Below, piece after piece: positions 29,816 through 40,218 of a stretch of 64,000 nt of DNA. The stretch is from Serratia nematodiphila DZ0503SBS1. Its GTDB lineage: Bacteria; Pseudomonadota; Gammaproteobacteria; Enterobacterales; Enterobacteriaceae. The stretch covers positions 2,542,001-2,606,000 of the forward strand of contig NZ_JPUX01000001.1 of assembly GCF_000738675.1 (NCBI RefSeq), read 5' to 3'. How positions within the stretch are numbered: the first letter of the stretch is position 1; each line of letters opens with the position of its first letter. The position numbers were made by a program, and so were the translations under genes. The notes below the pieces were generated by a model. The model had not been told where the DNA came from. It saw only the letters and a program-made list of their open reading frames with translations, and searched no databases.

Positions 29816-30582
29816 TGCTGGCGACGCGAATTTTGCAACAGGGCGAAGCGGGCCGCCCCTGGCTGATATGGTTGCATGGCCTGCTCGGCAACAACAATGA
29901 ATGGCGGGTGATCGCCGCGCGCTGCCCGGAATGGCCGTCGCTGGCCATCGATCTGCCCGGCCACGGCGACTCCGTGGCGGTGAGCTGCCGCGGCTTCGAC
30001 GACATCAGCGCGCAAATCGCCGCGACCCTGCAACTGCGCAATATCGAGCGTTATTGGCTGGTGGGCTACTCGCTCGGCGGGCGCATCGCCATGTATCACG
30101 CTTGCCACGGACGCCACGACGGTCTGCAAGGCGTGCTGGTCGAGGGCGGCAACCCGGGGCTTGAGGACGAACAACAGCGCCGCGATCGTTGCGAGCAGGA
30201 TGCGCGATGGGCGGCGCGTTTTCGCAGTGAGCCGATTGCCGAAGTCCTGGCGGACTGGTATCAGCAACCGGTGTTCAAAGAGCTCAGCCACGTGCACCGC
30301 CAGGCGCTGATCGCCGCGCGCTCGGTCAACAGCGGCCCGGCGATCGCCGACATGCTCGAAGCCACGTCGCTCGGGCGGCAGCCCTATCTGGCACCGCAGC
30401 TGCGCCAACTGACCGTGCCGCTGCGGGTGCTGTGCGGTGAGAACGATCCCAAATTTCAACGGCTGGCGCGCGACGCCGGGTTGCCGTTGCGCATCGTGCC
30501 GCAGGCCGGCCACAACGCGCATCTGGCCAATCCGCAGGATTTCGTCGCCGAGCTGCAGACCTTTCTCGTTAACCCTGGTTAA
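29812..30582 (+). CDS. menH: SHCHC synthase MenH
   Basis: A 256-residue alpha/beta hydrolase that eliminates pyruvate from SEPHCHC. The catalytic triad is visible as the nucleophile Ser in GYSLGGR, Asp in the GENDPKF region, and His in QAGHNAH near the C-terminus; the oxyanion segment is [11 protein letters not shown]. The E. coli protein is 252 residues. Two ATGs are adjacent (29812 and 29815). It sits in the order menD-menH-menB, as in E. coli. Confidence 0.95.
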   Translation: MMLATRILQQGEAGRPWLIWLHGLLGNNNEWRVIAARCPEWPSLAIDLPGHGDSVAVSCRGFDDISAQIAATLQLRNIERYWLVGYSLGGRIAMYHACHGRHDGLQGVLVEGGNPGLEDEQQRRDRCEQDARWAARFRSEPIAEVLADWYQQPVFKELSHVHRQALIAARSVNSGPAIADMLEATSLGRQPYLAPQLRQLTVPLRVLCGENDPKFQRLARDAGLPLRIVPQAGHNAHLANPQDFVAELQTFLVNPG

Positions 30583-30593
30583 AGGAACCGAAC

Positions 30594-31451
30594 ATGCTTT
30601 ATCCGAATGAAGAACAGCTGTATGCCGCCATCGCCTGGCAGGATTGCACCGGCGATTTCGAAGACATTCTGTATCACAAGTCCGCCGACGGCATCGCCAA
30701 AATCACCATCAACCGGCCGCAGGTGCGCAATGCGTTTCGCCCGCAAACGGTCAAAGAGATGCTCGACGCGCTGGCCAACGCCCGTTACGACGACGGCATC
30801 GGCGTCATTATTCTGACCGGCGCCGGCGATAAGGCCTTCTGCTCCGGCGGCGATCAGAAAGTGCGCGGCGACTACGGCGGCTATCGCGACGACAGCGGCG
30901 TACACCACCTCAACGTGCTGGACTTCCAGCGCCAGATCCGCACCTGCCCGAAACCGGTGGTGGCGATGGTGGCCGGCTATTCGATCGGCGGCGGCCACGT
31001 GTTGCACATGATGTGCGATCTGACCATCGCGGCGGATAACGCCATCTTCGGCCAGACCGGCCCGAAAGTGGGCTCGTTCGACGGCGGCTGGGGGGCGTCT
31101 TACATGGCGCGCATCGTCGGCCAGAAGAAGGCGCGCGAAATCTGGTTCCTGTGCCGCCAGTACGACGCCGCCGCCGCGCTGGACATGGGGCTGGTCAATA
31201 CGGTGGTGCCGCTGGCCGATCTGGAAAAAGAGACGGTGCGCTGGTGCCGCGAAATGCTGCAGAACAGCCCGATGGCGCTGCGCTGCCTGAAGGCGGCGCT
31301 GAATGCCGACTGCGACGGCCAGGCCGGTTTGCAGGAGCTGGCGGGCAACGCCACCATGTTGTTCTACATGACCGACGAAGGGCAGGAAGGGCGCAACGCC
31401 TTCAACGAGAAGCGCCAGCCGGACTTCAGCAAATTCAAGCGTAACCCGTAA
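30594..31451 (+). CDS. menB: 1,4-dihydroxy-2-naphthoyl-CoA synthase MenB
   Basis: A 285-residue crotonase-fold enzyme, identical in length to E. coli MenB; it closes the second ring of the naphthoquinone by converting o-succinylbenzoyl-CoA. Features are the [16 protein letters not shown] loop, [16 protein letters not shown] (oxyanion hole), [18 protein letters not shown], and the C-terminal [27 protein letters not shown] provides the ribosome binding site. Its stop overlaps the menC start (TAATG). Confidence 0.97.
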   Translation: MLYPNEEQLYAAIAWQDCTGDFEDILYHKSADGIAKITINRPQVRNAFRPQTVKEMLDALANARYDDGIGVIILTGAGDKAFCSGGDQKVRGDYGGYRDDSGVHHLNVLDFQRQIRTCPKPVVAMVAGYSIGGGHVLHMMCDLTIAADNAIFGQTGPKVGSFDGGWGASYMARIVGQKKAREIWFLCRQYDAAAALDMGLVNTVVPLADLEKETVRWCREMLQNSPMALRCLKAALNADCDGQAGLQELAGNATMLFYMTDEGQEGRNAFNEKRQPDFSKFKRNP

Positions 31452-32434
31452 TGAGCGGGGCAAACCGCAGCGCGGCGCTATACCGTTACAGCCTGCCGAT
31501 GGAGGCGGGCGTGGTGCTGCGCAATCAGCGGTTGAAAACGCGTGACGGATGGGTGGTGCAGCTGCGTCAGGGCGAGCGTGAGGGGTGGGGCGAGATCGCG
31601 CCGCTGCCGGAGTTCAGCCGGGAAACGCCGGCGCAGGCCGAACGGGCCGCATTGGACTGGCTGCAGGCGTGGCTGGCGGACAACGAACCGGAGCACAGCG
31701 CGCTGCCCTCGGTGGCCTTTGGGCTCAGCTGTGCGCAGGCCGAGCTGGAGCAGCGCTTGCCGACGCAGGCGGATTTCCGCAAGGCGCCGCTGTGTACCGG
31801 CGATCCGGACGAGCTGTTCGAGACATTGAGCGCTTTGCCGGGCGAGAAAGTCGCCAAGGTGAAAGTAGGGCTGTATGAGGCGGTGCGCGACGGCATGATC
31901 GTCAACGTGCTGCTGGAGGCGCTGCCGGATCTGCGGCTGCGGCTGGACGCCAACCGCAGTTGGAGCCGTGCCAAGGCCGACGGCTTCGCCAAATACGTCA
32001 ACCCGGCGTGGCGCGATCGCATCGCCTTTTTGGAGGAGCCCTGCAAGACCCGTGATGAATCGCGCGACTTCGCCCGGGCGACCGGTATCGCCATCGCCTG
32101 GGATGAGAGCGTGCGGGAGGTGGACTTTGTGGTGCAGGCCGAGCCGGGTGTGGCGGCCATCGTGATCAAGCCGACGCTGGTCGGCAGCCTGGCGCGCTGT
32201 CAGGCGCTGGTGGCGCAGGCGCACGCGGAGGGGCTGACGGCGGTGATCAGTTCCAGCCTCGAATCCAGCCTGGGGTTGACCCAGCTGGCGCGCATCGCCC
32301 ATTGGCTGACGCCGGACACCGTGCCGGGGCTGGACACGCTGGGGTTGATGAAGGCGCAGGTGCTGCGCCCGTGGCCGGGCAGCGCGTTGCCGCTGCTGGA
32401 TGTTTCGGCGCTGGAGTGTCTATGGCGCGGTTAA
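31451..32434 (+). CDS. menC: o-Succinylbenzoate synthase MenC
   Basis: A 327-residue enolase-superfamily enzyme that dehydrates SHCHC. The active-site Lys lies in KVKVGLYE, metal ligands follow in RLDANRSW (Asp), FLEEPCK (Glu) and AWDESVRE (Asp), and the second Lys in VIKPTLVGS. The length is close to E. coli MenC (320). Both its start and stop overlap neighbours, indicating coupled translation within men. Confidence 0.96.
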   Translation: MSGANRSAALYRYSLPMEAGVVLRNQRLKTRDGWVVQLRQGEREGWGEIAPLPEFSRETPAQAERAALDWLQAWLADNEPEHSALPSVAFGLSCAQAELEQRLPTQADFRKAPLCTGDPDELFETLSALPGEKVAKVKVGLYEAVRDGMIVNVLLEALPDLRLRLDANRSWSRAKADGFAKYVNPAWRDRIAFLEEPCKTRDESRDFARATGIAIAWDESVREVDFVVQAEPGVAAIVIKPTLVGSLARCQALVAQAHAEGLTAVISSSLESSLGLTQLARIAHWLTPDTVPGLDTLGLMKAQVLRPWPGSALPLLDVSALECLWRG

Positions 32435-33807
32435 GCGATTGGCCGTGGCGGCACTGGGCGCGCCTTCAGCCGCAGGCGACGGCGCTGTTGCTCGGCGAAC
32501 GGCCGCTGAGCTGGCTGGCGTTGCAAAGCCAGGTGGATGAGCTGGCGGCGGATTTCCAGCATCAGGGCGTTGAACCGGGCTGCGGCGTGGCGCTGTGCGG
32601 TAAAAACAGCTATCCGCTGCTGCTGGCCTATCTGGCGCTGCTGCAATGTGGCGCGCGCCTGTTGCCGCTCAATCCCGCCTTGCCGACGCCGCTGCTGGCG
32701 CAGCTGTTGCCGGAATTGGATATGACCTTTGTCTTCGGCCCGGACTCGTTGCCGGCGCTGCCGGAAGAGGTGATTCGATTGACGCCGCCCTCGACCGAGC
32801 CGCGTTGGCCAGACCTGCCGACGTGGGATGCGCAGCGTCTGGCGACGCTGACGTTGACTTCCGGTTCCAGCGGCATGCCGAAAGCGGCGGCGCACAGCTA
32901 CGCCAACCATCTGGCCAGCGCCGACGGGGTGTTGCAGCTGATGGATTTTCAGCGCGAGGATTGCTGGCTGCTGTCACTGCCGCTGTTTCACGTCTCCGGT
33001 CAGGGCATCGTCTGGCGCTGGCTGGCGGCGGGTGCGCGGCTGGCGGTGCGCGAGATGCACCCGCTGGCCGAGGCATTGGCTGGCTGCACGCACGCCTCGC
33101 TGGTGCCGACGCAGCTCTGGCGGCTGTTGGCGCAACCGCTGACGGGCATGACGTTGAAAGCGGTGCTGCTCGGCGGCGCGATGATCCCGGTGGAGCTGAC
33201 CGAACGGGCGGAGGCGGCGGGGATCCGCTGCTGGTGCGGCTACGGGCTGACCGAACTGGCCTCCACGGTGTGCGCCAAGCGCGCCGATGCGCGGCCGGGC
33301 GTCGGCCTGCCGCTCGGCGGCCGCGAAGTAAAACTGGTCGACGAAGAGGTCTGGATCCGCGCCGACAGCCTGGCGCTCGGCTACTGGCGTCATGGGCATC
33401 TGCAGCCGTTGGCCGATGAGCAGGGCTGGTTCGCGACCCGCGATCGCGGCGTGATGGAGGAGGGGGAACTGCGCATTCTCGGCCGGCTGGACAACCTGTT
33501 TTTCAGCGGCGGCGAAGGGGTGCAGCCCGAGGATATCGAACGCGTGCTGGCGGCGCACCCGCAGATCACGCAGGCGTTTGTGGTGCCGATGGCGGACGCT
33601 GAGTTCGGCCAGCGGCCGGTGGCGGTGATCGACGGCGATCCGGCGCTGTCGTTGGGGGCGCTGTTCGCCTGGTCGCAGAACCAGCTGGCCAATTTCCAAC
33701 GCCCGGTGGCGTTGCTCCCGTTGCCCGAGGAACTGAAAAACGGCGGCATCAAGATTTCTCGCCGCCAGTTGCAGCAGTGGGTGGCGCAGCGTCTCTCCCA
33801 GGCATAA
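32422..33807 (+). CDS. menE: o-Succinylbenzoate-CoA ligase MenE
   Basis: A 461-residue adenylate-forming enzyme that activates o-succinylbenzoate with CoA. The AMP-binding P-loop [16 protein letters not shown], the YGLTELAST motif, the hinge region [16 protein letters not shown] and the C-terminal Lys in [10 protein letters not shown] are present. The frame is open upstream to 32302 inside menC, but ATG 32422 overlaps the menC end by 13 nt and gives the family N-terminus. It is the last men gene in the cluster. Confidence 0.95.
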   Translation: MARLSDWPWRHWARLQPQATALLLGERPLSWLALQSQVDELAADFQHQGVEPGCGVALCGKNSYPLLLAYLALLQCGARLLPLNPALPTPLLAQLLPELDMTFVFGPDSLPALPEEVIRLTPPSTEPRWPDLPTWDAQRLATLTLTSGSSGMPKAAAHSYANHLASADGVLQLMDFQREDCWLLSLPLFHVSGQGIVWRWLAAGARLAVREMHPLAEALAGCTHASLVPTQLWRLLAQPLTGMTLKAVLLGGAMIPVELTERAEAAGIRCWCGYGLTELASTVCAKRADARPGVGLPLGGREVKLVDEEVWIRADSLALGYWRHGHLQPLADEQGWFATRDRGVMEEGELRILGRLDNLFFSGGEGVQPEDIERVLAAHPQITQAFVVPMADAEFGQRPVAVIDGDPALSLGALFAWSQNQLANFQRPVALLPLPEELKNGGIKISRRQLQQWVAQRLSQA

Positions 33808-33830
33808 AAAAGCCGCCCGAAAGGGCGGCT
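33806..33830 (-). terminator. Terminator of katA (minus strand)
   Basis: AGCCGCCC-GAAA-GGGCGGCT (33811-33830) is a perfect 8-bp hairpin. On the minus strand it is followed by six Ts (complement of 33806-33811), so it ends katA transcription; on the plus strand no T-run follows. The T-run overlaps the menE stop codon. Confidence 0.85.
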
Positions 33831-33850
33831 GAGTGGATGGCTGCAGAAGG

Positions 33851-35287
33851 TTATTTCAGCCCCAACGCCTTGGCGACGCCGGCGCCGTAGTCCGGGTGCA
33901 CCTTGGTGAACAGCTCGACCTGACGGCGCTGGATCTGTTCCGGCACCTGCGACAGTTCGCCGGCGATGCGGGTGAACATGCGCTGGTGCTCTTCGGCGCT
34001 CAGCAGGTTGAACAGCGCGCGCGGCTGGCTGTAGTAATCGTCGTCTTCACGATGGTTCCAGTGGTCGGCCGCGCCCTCAATGCTCAGCGGTGGTTCGCTG
34101 AAGTCCGGCTGCTCCTGGAACAGGCCGAAGCTGTTTGGTTCGTAGGTGGCGCCATTGCCGCTGTTGCCGTCCACGCGCATCGCGCCGTCGCGATGGTAGT
34201 TGTGGAACGGGCACTTGGCGCCGTTCACCGGGATCTGGTGGTGGTTGACGCCCAGACGGTAGCGGTGCGCATCGCCATAGGAGAATAGACGGCCCTGCAG
34301 CATTTTATCCGGCGAGAAACTGATGCCCGGCACCACGTTGGCGGGGTTCATCGCCACCTGCTCGACCTCGGAGAAGTAGTTGTCGGGATTGCGGTTCAGC
34401 TCGAAATAACCGACGTCGATCAGCGGGTAGTCGCCGTGCGGCCACACCTTGGTCAGATCAAATGGGTTATAGGGCGTCTGCGAGGCCTCGTGTTCCGGCA
34501 TGATCTGAATTTGCAGCTTCCAGCGCGGGAAGTCGCCGCGTTTGATCGCCTCGAACAGATCGCGCTGTGAGCTTTCGCGATCCTTGGCGATGATCGCTTC
34601 CGCTTCTTCATCCATCAGGTTTTCAATGCCTTGTTCGCAGCGGAAGTGGAATTTCACCCAGAAGCGCTCGTTGGCGGCATTGATAAAGCTGAAGGTGTGG
34701 CTGCCGAAGCCGTGCATGTGGCGGTAGGACTTCGGAATACCGCGATCGCTGAAGTCGATGGTCAGCTGGTGCAGTGATTCCGGCAGGTGGGAGAAGAAGT
34801 CCCACTTGTAGACCGGGTTGCGCAGGTTGGTATGCGGATCGCGTTTCACCACGTGGTTGAGATCGGGGAATTTCAGCGGATCGCGCAGATAGAACACCGG
34901 CGTATCGTTACCCACCAAATCCCAGTTGCCTTCTTCGGTATAGAACTTCATGGCGAAGCCGCGAATGTCGCGTTCGGCGTCGGCGGCGCCGCGTTCACCG
35001 GCGACGGTGGAGAAGCGGATAAACATGTCGGTCTGCTTACCGATTTCGGAGAAGATCTTGGCGCGCGTGTAGCGGGTGATGTCGTGGGTGACGGTAAAGG
35101 TGCCGTAGGCGCCGGATCCCTTGGCATGCATGCGGCGCTCGGGGATGACTTCACGGTCGAAGTGGGCCAGTTTTTCCAGGAACCACACGTCCTGCAACAG
35201 CATCGGGCCGCGTTTGCCTGCGGTGATCACGTTATTGTTATCGACAACCGGGGCGCCGGCTGCGGTGGTCAGTCCTTTCTTGCTCAT
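33851..35287 (-). CDS. katA: Monofunctional small-subunit haem catalase
   Basis: A 478-residue clade III-type catalase that breaks down hydrogen peroxide in the cytoplasm. The catalytic His is H54 ([12 protein letters not shown]), the Asn is in [13 protein letters not shown], and the proximal haem-ligand Tyr is in [14 protein letters not shown]. The open frame reaches 35311, but AAGGAG precedes the inner ATG at 35287 with 6-nt spacing and gives [14 protein letters not shown]. The name katA follows usage for this type in Serratia and Yersinia relatives; E. coli has no direct orthologue. Confidence 0.94.
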   Translation of the reverse strand: MSKKGLTTAAGAPVVDNNNVITAGKRGPMLLQDVWFLEKLAHFDREVIPERRMHAKGSGAYGTFTVTHDITRYTRAKIFSEIGKQTDMFIRFSTVAGERGAADAERDIRGFAMKFYTEEGNWDLVGNDTPVFYLRDPLKFPDLNHVVKRDPHTNLRNPVYKWDFFSHLPESLHQLTIDFSDRGIPKSYRHMHGFGSHTFSFINAANERFWVKFHFRCEQGIENLMDEEAEAIIAKDRESSQRDLFEAIKRGDFPRWKLQIQIMPEHEASQTPYNPFDLTKVWPHGDYPLIDVGYFELNRNPDNYFSEVEQVAMNPANVVPGISFSPDKMLQGRLFSYGDAHRYRLGVNHHQIPVNGAKCPFHNYHRDGAMRVDGNSGNGATYEPNSFGLFQEQPDFSEPPLSIEGAADHWNHREDDDYYSQPRALFNLLSAEEHQRMFTRIAGELSQVPEQIQRRQVELFTKVHPDYGAGVAKALGLK

Positions 35288-35622
35288 CACTTGCTCCTTA
35301 TCGTAGTGCATTTAAGTAAAGACTCGGGCGGTTTAAGCGTTCATCAGCATAGTCCTTTGGCGGGGCTTCTTCCCCTGACCTCGGTCAAAGCCACTACTAG
35401 TTGTAGCCCTATTGCCGAGCGACGGCAAATAGGTCTCGGTTATCGTTGGCATCGCCTTGACGAATATAGATTGTTGTTTGCAAATATTTACATTTATTTG
35501 ATTATTGAAGAATTTTTTCGTTTTTATCCCTTAAATACGCATTGAGCTTTGGTATAGACTCGTGACGTTATTATTATGCGTTGATTCGATCATTCGGTAC
35601 GGATGACAAACCAGAGGGAAAG
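35288..35622. other. Divergent katA-yfaZ intergenic region
   Basis: 335 bases containing the two divergent promoters. The 35471-35600 part is AT-rich and has an extended -10-like TGGTATAGA before yfaZ. No OxyR site could be assigned with confidence and no gene is visible. Confidence 0.5.
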
Positions 35623-35625
35623 ATG

Positions 35626-36165
35626 ATGAAAAAGACTTGGGTCGCGTGCGCGGCAGGATTGCTGTTGGTGACCGGCGCGGCGAACGCCATCAGCGTGTCG
35701 GGCGAAGCCGGGCAGCACTACACCAACCTGGGCGTTGGCATGAGCACCGGCTCTTCAGGTCTGGGCCTGACCGGCAACTGGGCGCGCAGCGACCATGACG
35801 GCAACGTCGGCAGCGTGGGGTTGAACTTCGGCGTGCCGCTGGGGCCGTTGACGGCGACCGTGGGCGCCAAAGCGCTGTACCTCAGCCCGAAAGACGGGAA
35901 GAGCGGCGGGGCGGTGGCGCTGGGCGGCGGCCTGGAGTGGGAGATTAACCGTTACTTCAGCCTGCACGGCGAAGGTTACTTTGCCCCTGAGTCTTTCACC
36001 AGCGGCGTGAAGGCCTATAACGAAGCCAGCGGCGGCCTGCGCTGGAAGTTCCGTCCGCTGAGCGTAGACGTGGGCTACCGTTACATGCAGATGGAAGGCA
36101 AAGACGGGCGTCGCGACAACACCCTGGCCGATGGCCCTTATGTCGGTGTCGGTCTGAGCTTCTGA
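35626..36165 (+). CDS. yfaZ: YfaZ-family outer-membrane protein
   Basis: A 179-residue protein with an N-terminal signal peptide (KTWVACAAGLLLVTGAANA) and glycine-rich amphipathic strands typical of a small beta-barrel. Matches to E. coli YfaZ include SGEAGQHYTNL, LTGNW, the central LYLSPKDGKSG, VDVGYRYMQMEGKDGRRDN and the C-terminal ADGPYVGVGLSF with a terminal Phe as in barrel proteins. ATG 35623 is an equally possible start; GAGGGAA at 35614-35620 is better spaced for 35626. Function is unknown. A strong terminator follows. Confidence 0.88.
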   Translation: MKKTWVACAAGLLLVTGAANAISVSGEAGQHYTNLGVGMSTGSSGLGLTGNWARSDHDGNVGSVGLNFGVPLGPLTATVGAKALYLSPKDGKSGGAVALGGGLEWEINRYFSLHGEGYFAPESFTSGVKAYNEASGGLRWKFRPLSVDVGYRYMQMEGKDGRRDNTLADGPYVGVGLSF

Positions 36166-36173
36166 CGCTCAGC

Positions 36174-36203
36174 AAAAAGGGGCCATTGCGGCCCCTTTTT
36201 CTT
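36174..36203. terminator. Bidirectional terminator between yfaZ and tyrP
   Basis: AAAAAGGGGCC (36174-36184), a 5-nt loop and GGCCCCTTTTT (36190-36200) form an 11-bp stem with A and T runs on both sides, between two convergent genes. Confidence 0.9.
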
Positions 36204-36226
36204 TATCATTTCTTGTCTTTCGTCGC

Positions 36227-37435
36227 TTACCCGACCGCCGGCAGCATGCCGCTGGCGATGCCCAGTTGAATGGCGATCACCGTTACCCCGCAGACAAACA
36301 CCAGCGCCAGCGCAGGGGTGCCGCCCCAGACGCGATACTGCGCCTGATGCTTTTGGCGGGTTTTCCACACCAACAGCGAAGGCAGCAGCAGCGCCAGCAC
36401 CGACAGGGCGATGGCGGCGAAACCCAGCGCCAGCACGAAGCCGCGAGGGTAGAACAGCGCGAAGGCCAGCGGCGGCAGGAAGGTGATGGCGCCGGTTTGC
36501 AGGCGGCCACGCACGTTATCTTGCCGCTTGAACAGGTCGGCCAGGAAATCGAACAGCCCGAGCGCGACGCCGAGGAACGAGGTCGCCAGCGCCAGATCGG
36601 CGAACAGGTGCACTGCCAGTTCAACGTGCGGTGAAGCCACTGCGTCGCGCACCGCTTGCAACAGGCCATTCAGCCCGGCCTGCTGCGCCAGAATGCCGAC
36701 GAAGGTGTCGGAGCTGATGCTGCCCAGCGTCGCCAGCTGCCAGAAGATATAGGCCATCAGCGGGATGGCGCTGCCGATGATAAACACCCAGCGCAGTTTG
36801 CGAATGTTGCCGCCCATGTAGTTGACGATGCTCGGCACGCTGCCGTGGAAGCCGAAGGAGGTGAAGATCACCGGAATGGCCGACAGCGCCAGGCCTTGCT
36901 CCAGCGGCAACGTCATCAGGTTGGTTTGGTGGATATTCGGCAACATCAGGCCGAGCATCACCACCAGAAACACCACTTTGGCGCTGAACAGGATGCGGTT
37001 GAACAAGTCGACCGAGTGGGTGCCGATGCACACCACGCCGCCGGCCACCAGGGTGAACAGCAGGACGCCGAGCGACACCGGGAAGTCCTGTGACGTCCAT
37101 TGGCTGATGCTGGTGGCGAGCAATTCGCCGGCGCCGCTAATGTAGGCGGCGGTGAGGGCGTACATCAGGAACATCATGCTGAAGCTGGTCAGCCACTGGC
37201 CGCCGCCGCCGAGATAACGTTTGGCGAGGGTACCCAGACCGGTATCCGCCTGTTCATGCTGGTAAACCTCTACCAGCAGCAGCGCGGTGTAACACATCAA
37301 CAGCCACAGCCCGACCAGTAAGGCCAGCGTGACGCCGAAGCCGACGCCGGCCGCCGCCAGCGGCATCGCCAGCATCCCGGCGCCAATGGTGGTGCCCGCC
37401 ACGATAAAAACACTGCCAAGAGTGCGATTCTTCAC
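36227..37435 (-). CDS. tyrP: Tyrosine-specific permease TyrP
   Basis: A 402-residue aromatic amino acid/proton symporter of the HAAAP family with about 11 helices. The N-terminus [20 protein letters not shown] and the segments [40 protein letters not shown] and [20 protein letters not shown] are nearly those of E. coli TyrP (403 residues). It stands alone, with TyrR boxes in its promoter region at 37519-37559. Confidence 0.95.
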   Translation of the reverse strand: MKNRTLGSVFIVAGTTIGAGMLAMPLAAAGVGFGVTLALLVGLWLLMCYTALLLVEVYQHEQADTGLGTLAKRYLGGGGQWLTSFSMMFLMYALTAAYISGAGELLATSISQWTSQDFPVSLGVLLFTLVAGGVVCIGTHSVDLFNRILFSAKVVFLVVMLGLMLPNIHQTNLMTLPLEQGLALSAIPVIFTSFGFHGSVPSIVNYMGGNIRKLRWVFIIGSAIPLMAYIFWQLATLGSISSDTFVGILAQQAGLNGLLQAVRDAVASPHVELAVHLFADLALATSFLGVALGLFDFLADLFKRQDNVRGRLQTGAITFLPPLAFALFYPRGFVLALGFAAIALSVLALLLPSLLVWKTRQKHQAQYRVWGGTPALALVFVCGVTVIAIQLGIASGMLPAVG

Positions 37436-37518
37436 GTTTTTTCTCTACCAGCCGAAAGATTTTGAAAATTATAGGTAACGATTTATGAGGATGGCAGGAT
37501 AGTGGAAGCCCTAATTTG

Positions 37519-37536
37519 TGTCAAACCGACGTTACG
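37519..37536 (-). promoter_or_regulatory. Candidate weak TyrR box of tyrP
   Basis: TGTCAA-N6-GTTACG resembles a degenerate TyrR box (TGTAAA-N6-TTTACA). Its centre is 23 bp from the strong box, about two helical turns, the arrangement known for E. coli tyrP. Confidence 0.45.
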
Positions 37537-37541
37537 CATGA

Positions 37542-37559
37542 TGTACAGTAATGTTTACA
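37542..37559 (-). promoter_or_regulatory. Strong TyrR box of tyrP
   Basis: TGTACA-GTAATG-TTTACA matches the TyrR consensus TGTAAA-N6-TTTACA at 11 of 12 defined positions, 107 nt upstream of tyrP. In E. coli TyrR represses tyrP with tyrosine and activates it with phenylalanine. Confidence 0.7.
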
Positions 37560-37680
37560 TTGCGGCGAGCTGCATGGCGCATGAGAAACGAACCCATGGC
37601 TGAAATTATCCGCAGGCGGCTAGTGAAAAGTTATTTACGGGCTTCTATAGTGGAATGACCAAAAAATGTGGGAGAGATCA

Positions 37681-38877
37681 ATGTTAAGGGTGGAGATGCT
37701 CAGCACCGGCGATGAGGTGCTGCACGGGCAAATTATTGATACCAACGCCGCCTGGCTGGCGGACTACCTGTTCCAGCAGGGCGTGCCGATGAGCGGGCGT
37801 GAAACGGTCGGGGACAGCCTCTCTGCGTTGATCGAGATCCTGCAGGAACGCAGCCACATCGCCGATGTGTTGATCGTTAACGGCGGCCTGGGGCCGACCA
37901 GCGACGATCTCAGCGCGCTGGCCGCCGCGAAAGCCAGCGGCGTAGAGCTGGTCGAACGGGCTGACTGGTTGGCGCGCATGGAAGCCTATTTCGCCGAGCG
38001 CGGGCGGCCGATGGCCCCTTCCAACCGCAAGCAGGCGCAGATCCCGGCCAACGCGGAAATGCTGGATAACCCGGTAGGCACCGCCTGCGGGTTCGCGCTG
38101 CAGCTGAACCAATGCCTGATGTTCTTCACCCCCGGCGTGCCGTCGGAATTCAAAGTGATGGTCGAACAGCAGATCGTGCCGCGTCTGCGCCAGCGCTTCA
38201 CCTTGCCGGCGCCGCCGCTGTGCCTGCGCCTGACCACCTTCGGCACCTCCGAGAGCGATCTGGCCGCCGAGCTGGACGGCCTGCCGCTGCCGCCGGATGT
38301 GGTGTTGGGTTACCGCTCGTCCAGCCCGATCATTGAGCTGAAGCTGACCGGGCCGGAAAGCCGGCGCGCGGAGATGGAGCTGGCCTGGCGACGCGTGCGC
38401 GAGGTAGCGGGGGACAACTGCATCTTTGAAGGCACCGACGGGTTGCCGGCGACGCTGACGCAGCGTCTGAATCAGCAAGGGCTGAAGCTGGCGTTGAGCG
38501 AGCAGTTCAGCGGCGGTTTGATCAATCTGCAGCTGCAGAGCGAAGGGGCGCCGCTGGCGGGGGGCGAGCTGCTGCCGGCGCACTGCATCGAAACGCTGGA
38601 AACGACGCTGGCGCGCGCCCGCTCGCTGGCGGAATTGACCGGTGCGCCGTTGGCGTTGGCGGTCAGCGCCATGCGCGATGAGCAGGTGAGCATTGCGCTG
38701 CACACGCCGCGCGGCGGCATTGGCCAGACCGTGCGTTATCGCGCGTCGCGCCACGGCCTGCGGCTGCGGCAGGAGTCGGTGGCGATGCTGGCGTTGGATA
38801 TGCTGCGCCGCTGGCTGAATGGGGGCCAGGCGTGCGGTAAAAACGCCTGGCTGGAGGTGGTGGAAATTATCGAGTGA
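37681..38877 (+). CDS. yfaY: CinA-like protein YfaY
   Basis: A 398-residue protein with an N-terminal MoCF/CinA domain (MLSTGDEVLHGQIIDTNAAWLA; NGGLGPTSDDLSALA) and a C-terminal region related to the PncC domain. Similar in length and sequence to E. coli YfaY (400). CinA proteins have ADP-ribose pyrophosphatase or nicotinamide mononucleotide deamidase activity; which applies here is unclear. A GTG at 37666 is in frame, but GGAGAGATC supports ATG 37681. Its last 11 nt overlap the convergent monooxygenase gene. Confidence 0.92.
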   Translation: MLRVEMLSTGDEVLHGQIIDTNAAWLADYLFQQGVPMSGRETVGDSLSALIEILQERSHIADVLIVNGGLGPTSDDLSALAAAKASGVELVERADWLARMEAYFAERGRPMAPSNRKQAQIPANAEMLDNPVGTACGFALQLNQCLMFFTPGVPSEFKVMVEQQIVPRLRQRFTLPAPPLCLRLTTFGTSESDLAAELDGLPLPPDVVLGYRSSSPIIELKLTGPESRRAEMELAWRRVREVAGDNCIFEGTDGLPATLTQRLNQQGLKLALSEQFSGGLINLQLQSEGAPLAGGELLPAHCIETLETTLARARSLAELTGAPLALAVSAMRDEQVSIALHTPRGGIGQTVRYRASRHGLRLRQESVAMLALDMLRRWLNGGQACGKNAWLEVVEIIE

Positions 38878-40099
38878 CGGGTATTGGCGTTGCTGAGTCT
38901 CCCGTCTTGTCGGCTTCATCGCGCTGCATCAGCCGTTCGGACGCCAGGCGTGAAAGACGTATTGCCGCGGCGCCTCGCGTTTGCAGCTCTCTACCGTAGT
39001 TCCTGAGCGCCTGCGCGGCGCTGTCTGAGTGCGCCAGATGCGCCGCCAGGCTGGCGGCGTCTACCAGCGCGGTGTTGGCGCCGAGCCCACCCGCCGGGCT
39101 CATGGCGTGCACGGCGTCGCCGAGAAAGGCGATGCGTTCGCTGCGCCATTCTGGCATCGCCGCTGTAACCTGCACCGTCCGCACGCTGAGCGACAGGGGA
39201 TCCGCCAGCGCTAACGCCGTTTGCAAGGCGGGCGCCCATCCCTGCGAGATATGTCGTACGCGCGCCTGCAGCGCAGCGGTTCCCTCAGTTCGCACCGGCC
39301 CGCCGAGACGCCCAGCCGATCCGATATAGGCCCAATAGAGATAGTCGTCGACCGGTGAGAGGCGGCAATCGGGCGCGTAGTCGGCCGCCAACTGCGCCAT
39401 GGGGGCCTCAAAGCGCATCGGTTCAAGCACCAGCGACACGCCGTCGGCGAAGATCACCGATACGCCGTTCAGCAGTTCGGGGGCCAATTGGGCTCCGGTC
39501 GCCGCATCGAGCGGCGTTTTACCGTAAAGGGTGACCGCGCCGCTGTCTTTGGGCCCCGCCTCAGGCAGGCAGCGCCGCCGTACCAGCGAGTTGACGCAGT
39601 CGGCGGCGATCAGCACATCGACCCGCACTTGCTCGCCGTTGGCGAACTGCAGTTCCACGCCCTGCGGCGTTTGTGCAAATTCACGCAAGGTATGGCCGAA
39701 GCGCACCTGGTCTTGCAGGCCGGCAAGCAGGATCTCGCGCAGCGTTTGGCGATGAATGCCGAGATCGCCGCTCGGTTCTTGCGTTTGTCGCTGGCTGGAG
39801 GGCAACCAGTGCTCGGGGCGTCGGCCGGTGAGCGGGGCAAGCTGCGGATCCCATAGATTGCTCTCGCCGCTGTTTTGCGCGCTGCCGGCACAGAGCAACC
39901 GGTAGTGTGCCGGCGGCAGGCAGGCGGCCAGCGCCTGCTGGCCCGACGGATCGATGCGCAGCCGGTAGCCCTGATCGCGCGCCTGCGGCGTGGCGTCGCG
40001 TTCAAATACCGTGGCGTGGATGCCGAAGCGGCGCAGTCCCTGAGCCAGACACAGGCCGCCGGGCCCTGCGCCGATAATGCCAATGCTGAGTGTTGTCAT
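38867..40099 (-). CDS. FAD-dependent monooxygenase (aromatic hydroxylase type)
   Basis: A 410-residue flavoprotein of the PHBH/UbiH-like fold. The FAD-binding GxGxxG is IGIIGAGPGGLCLAQGLRR near the N-terminus; the second motif DVLIAADCVNS occurs mid-protein, and FLGDAVHAMSPAGGLGANTAL (third motif) lies near residue 320. It probably hydroxylates an unknown aromatic or antibiotic-like substrate. An adjacent ATG at 40102 and an open extension to 40228 exist; GAGGGA is best spaced for 40099. It is divergent from an AraC-type regulator that may control it. Confidence 0.85.
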   Translation of the reverse strand: MTTLSIGIIGAGPGGLCLAQGLRRFGIHATVFERDATPQARDQGYRLRIDPSGQQALAACLPPAHYRLLCAGSAQNSGESNLWDPQLAPLTGRRPEHWLPSSQRQTQEPSGDLGIHRQTLREILLAGLQDQVRFGHTLREFAQTPQGVELQFANGEQVRVDVLIAADCVNSLVRRRCLPEAGPKDSGAVTLYGKTPLDAATGAQLAPELLNGVSVIFADGVSLVLEPMRFEAPMAQLAADYAPDCRLSPVDDYLYWAYIGSAGRLGGPVRTEGTAALQARVRHISQGWAPALQTALALADPLSLSVRTVQVTAAMPEWRSERIAFLGDAVHAMSPAGGLGANTALVDAASLAAHLAHSDSAAQALRNYGRELQTRGAAAIRLSRLASERLMQRDEADKTGDSATPIPVTR

Positions 40100-40218
40100 C
40101 ATATTCCCTCGTGAAACAGTGGCCACAGACGGTAGCGGCCGGAAGCATTTCATTATGTCGGTGCAGGAAAAGGTTGGTATAACGGTATCTGGACTAAAAA
40201 TAGTGATTAGTGGCCAAT

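Noticed and set aside
33811..33830. Hairpin after menE as a menE terminator
   Set aside because: No T-run on the plus strand; the T-run is on the minus strand, so it was assigned to katA.
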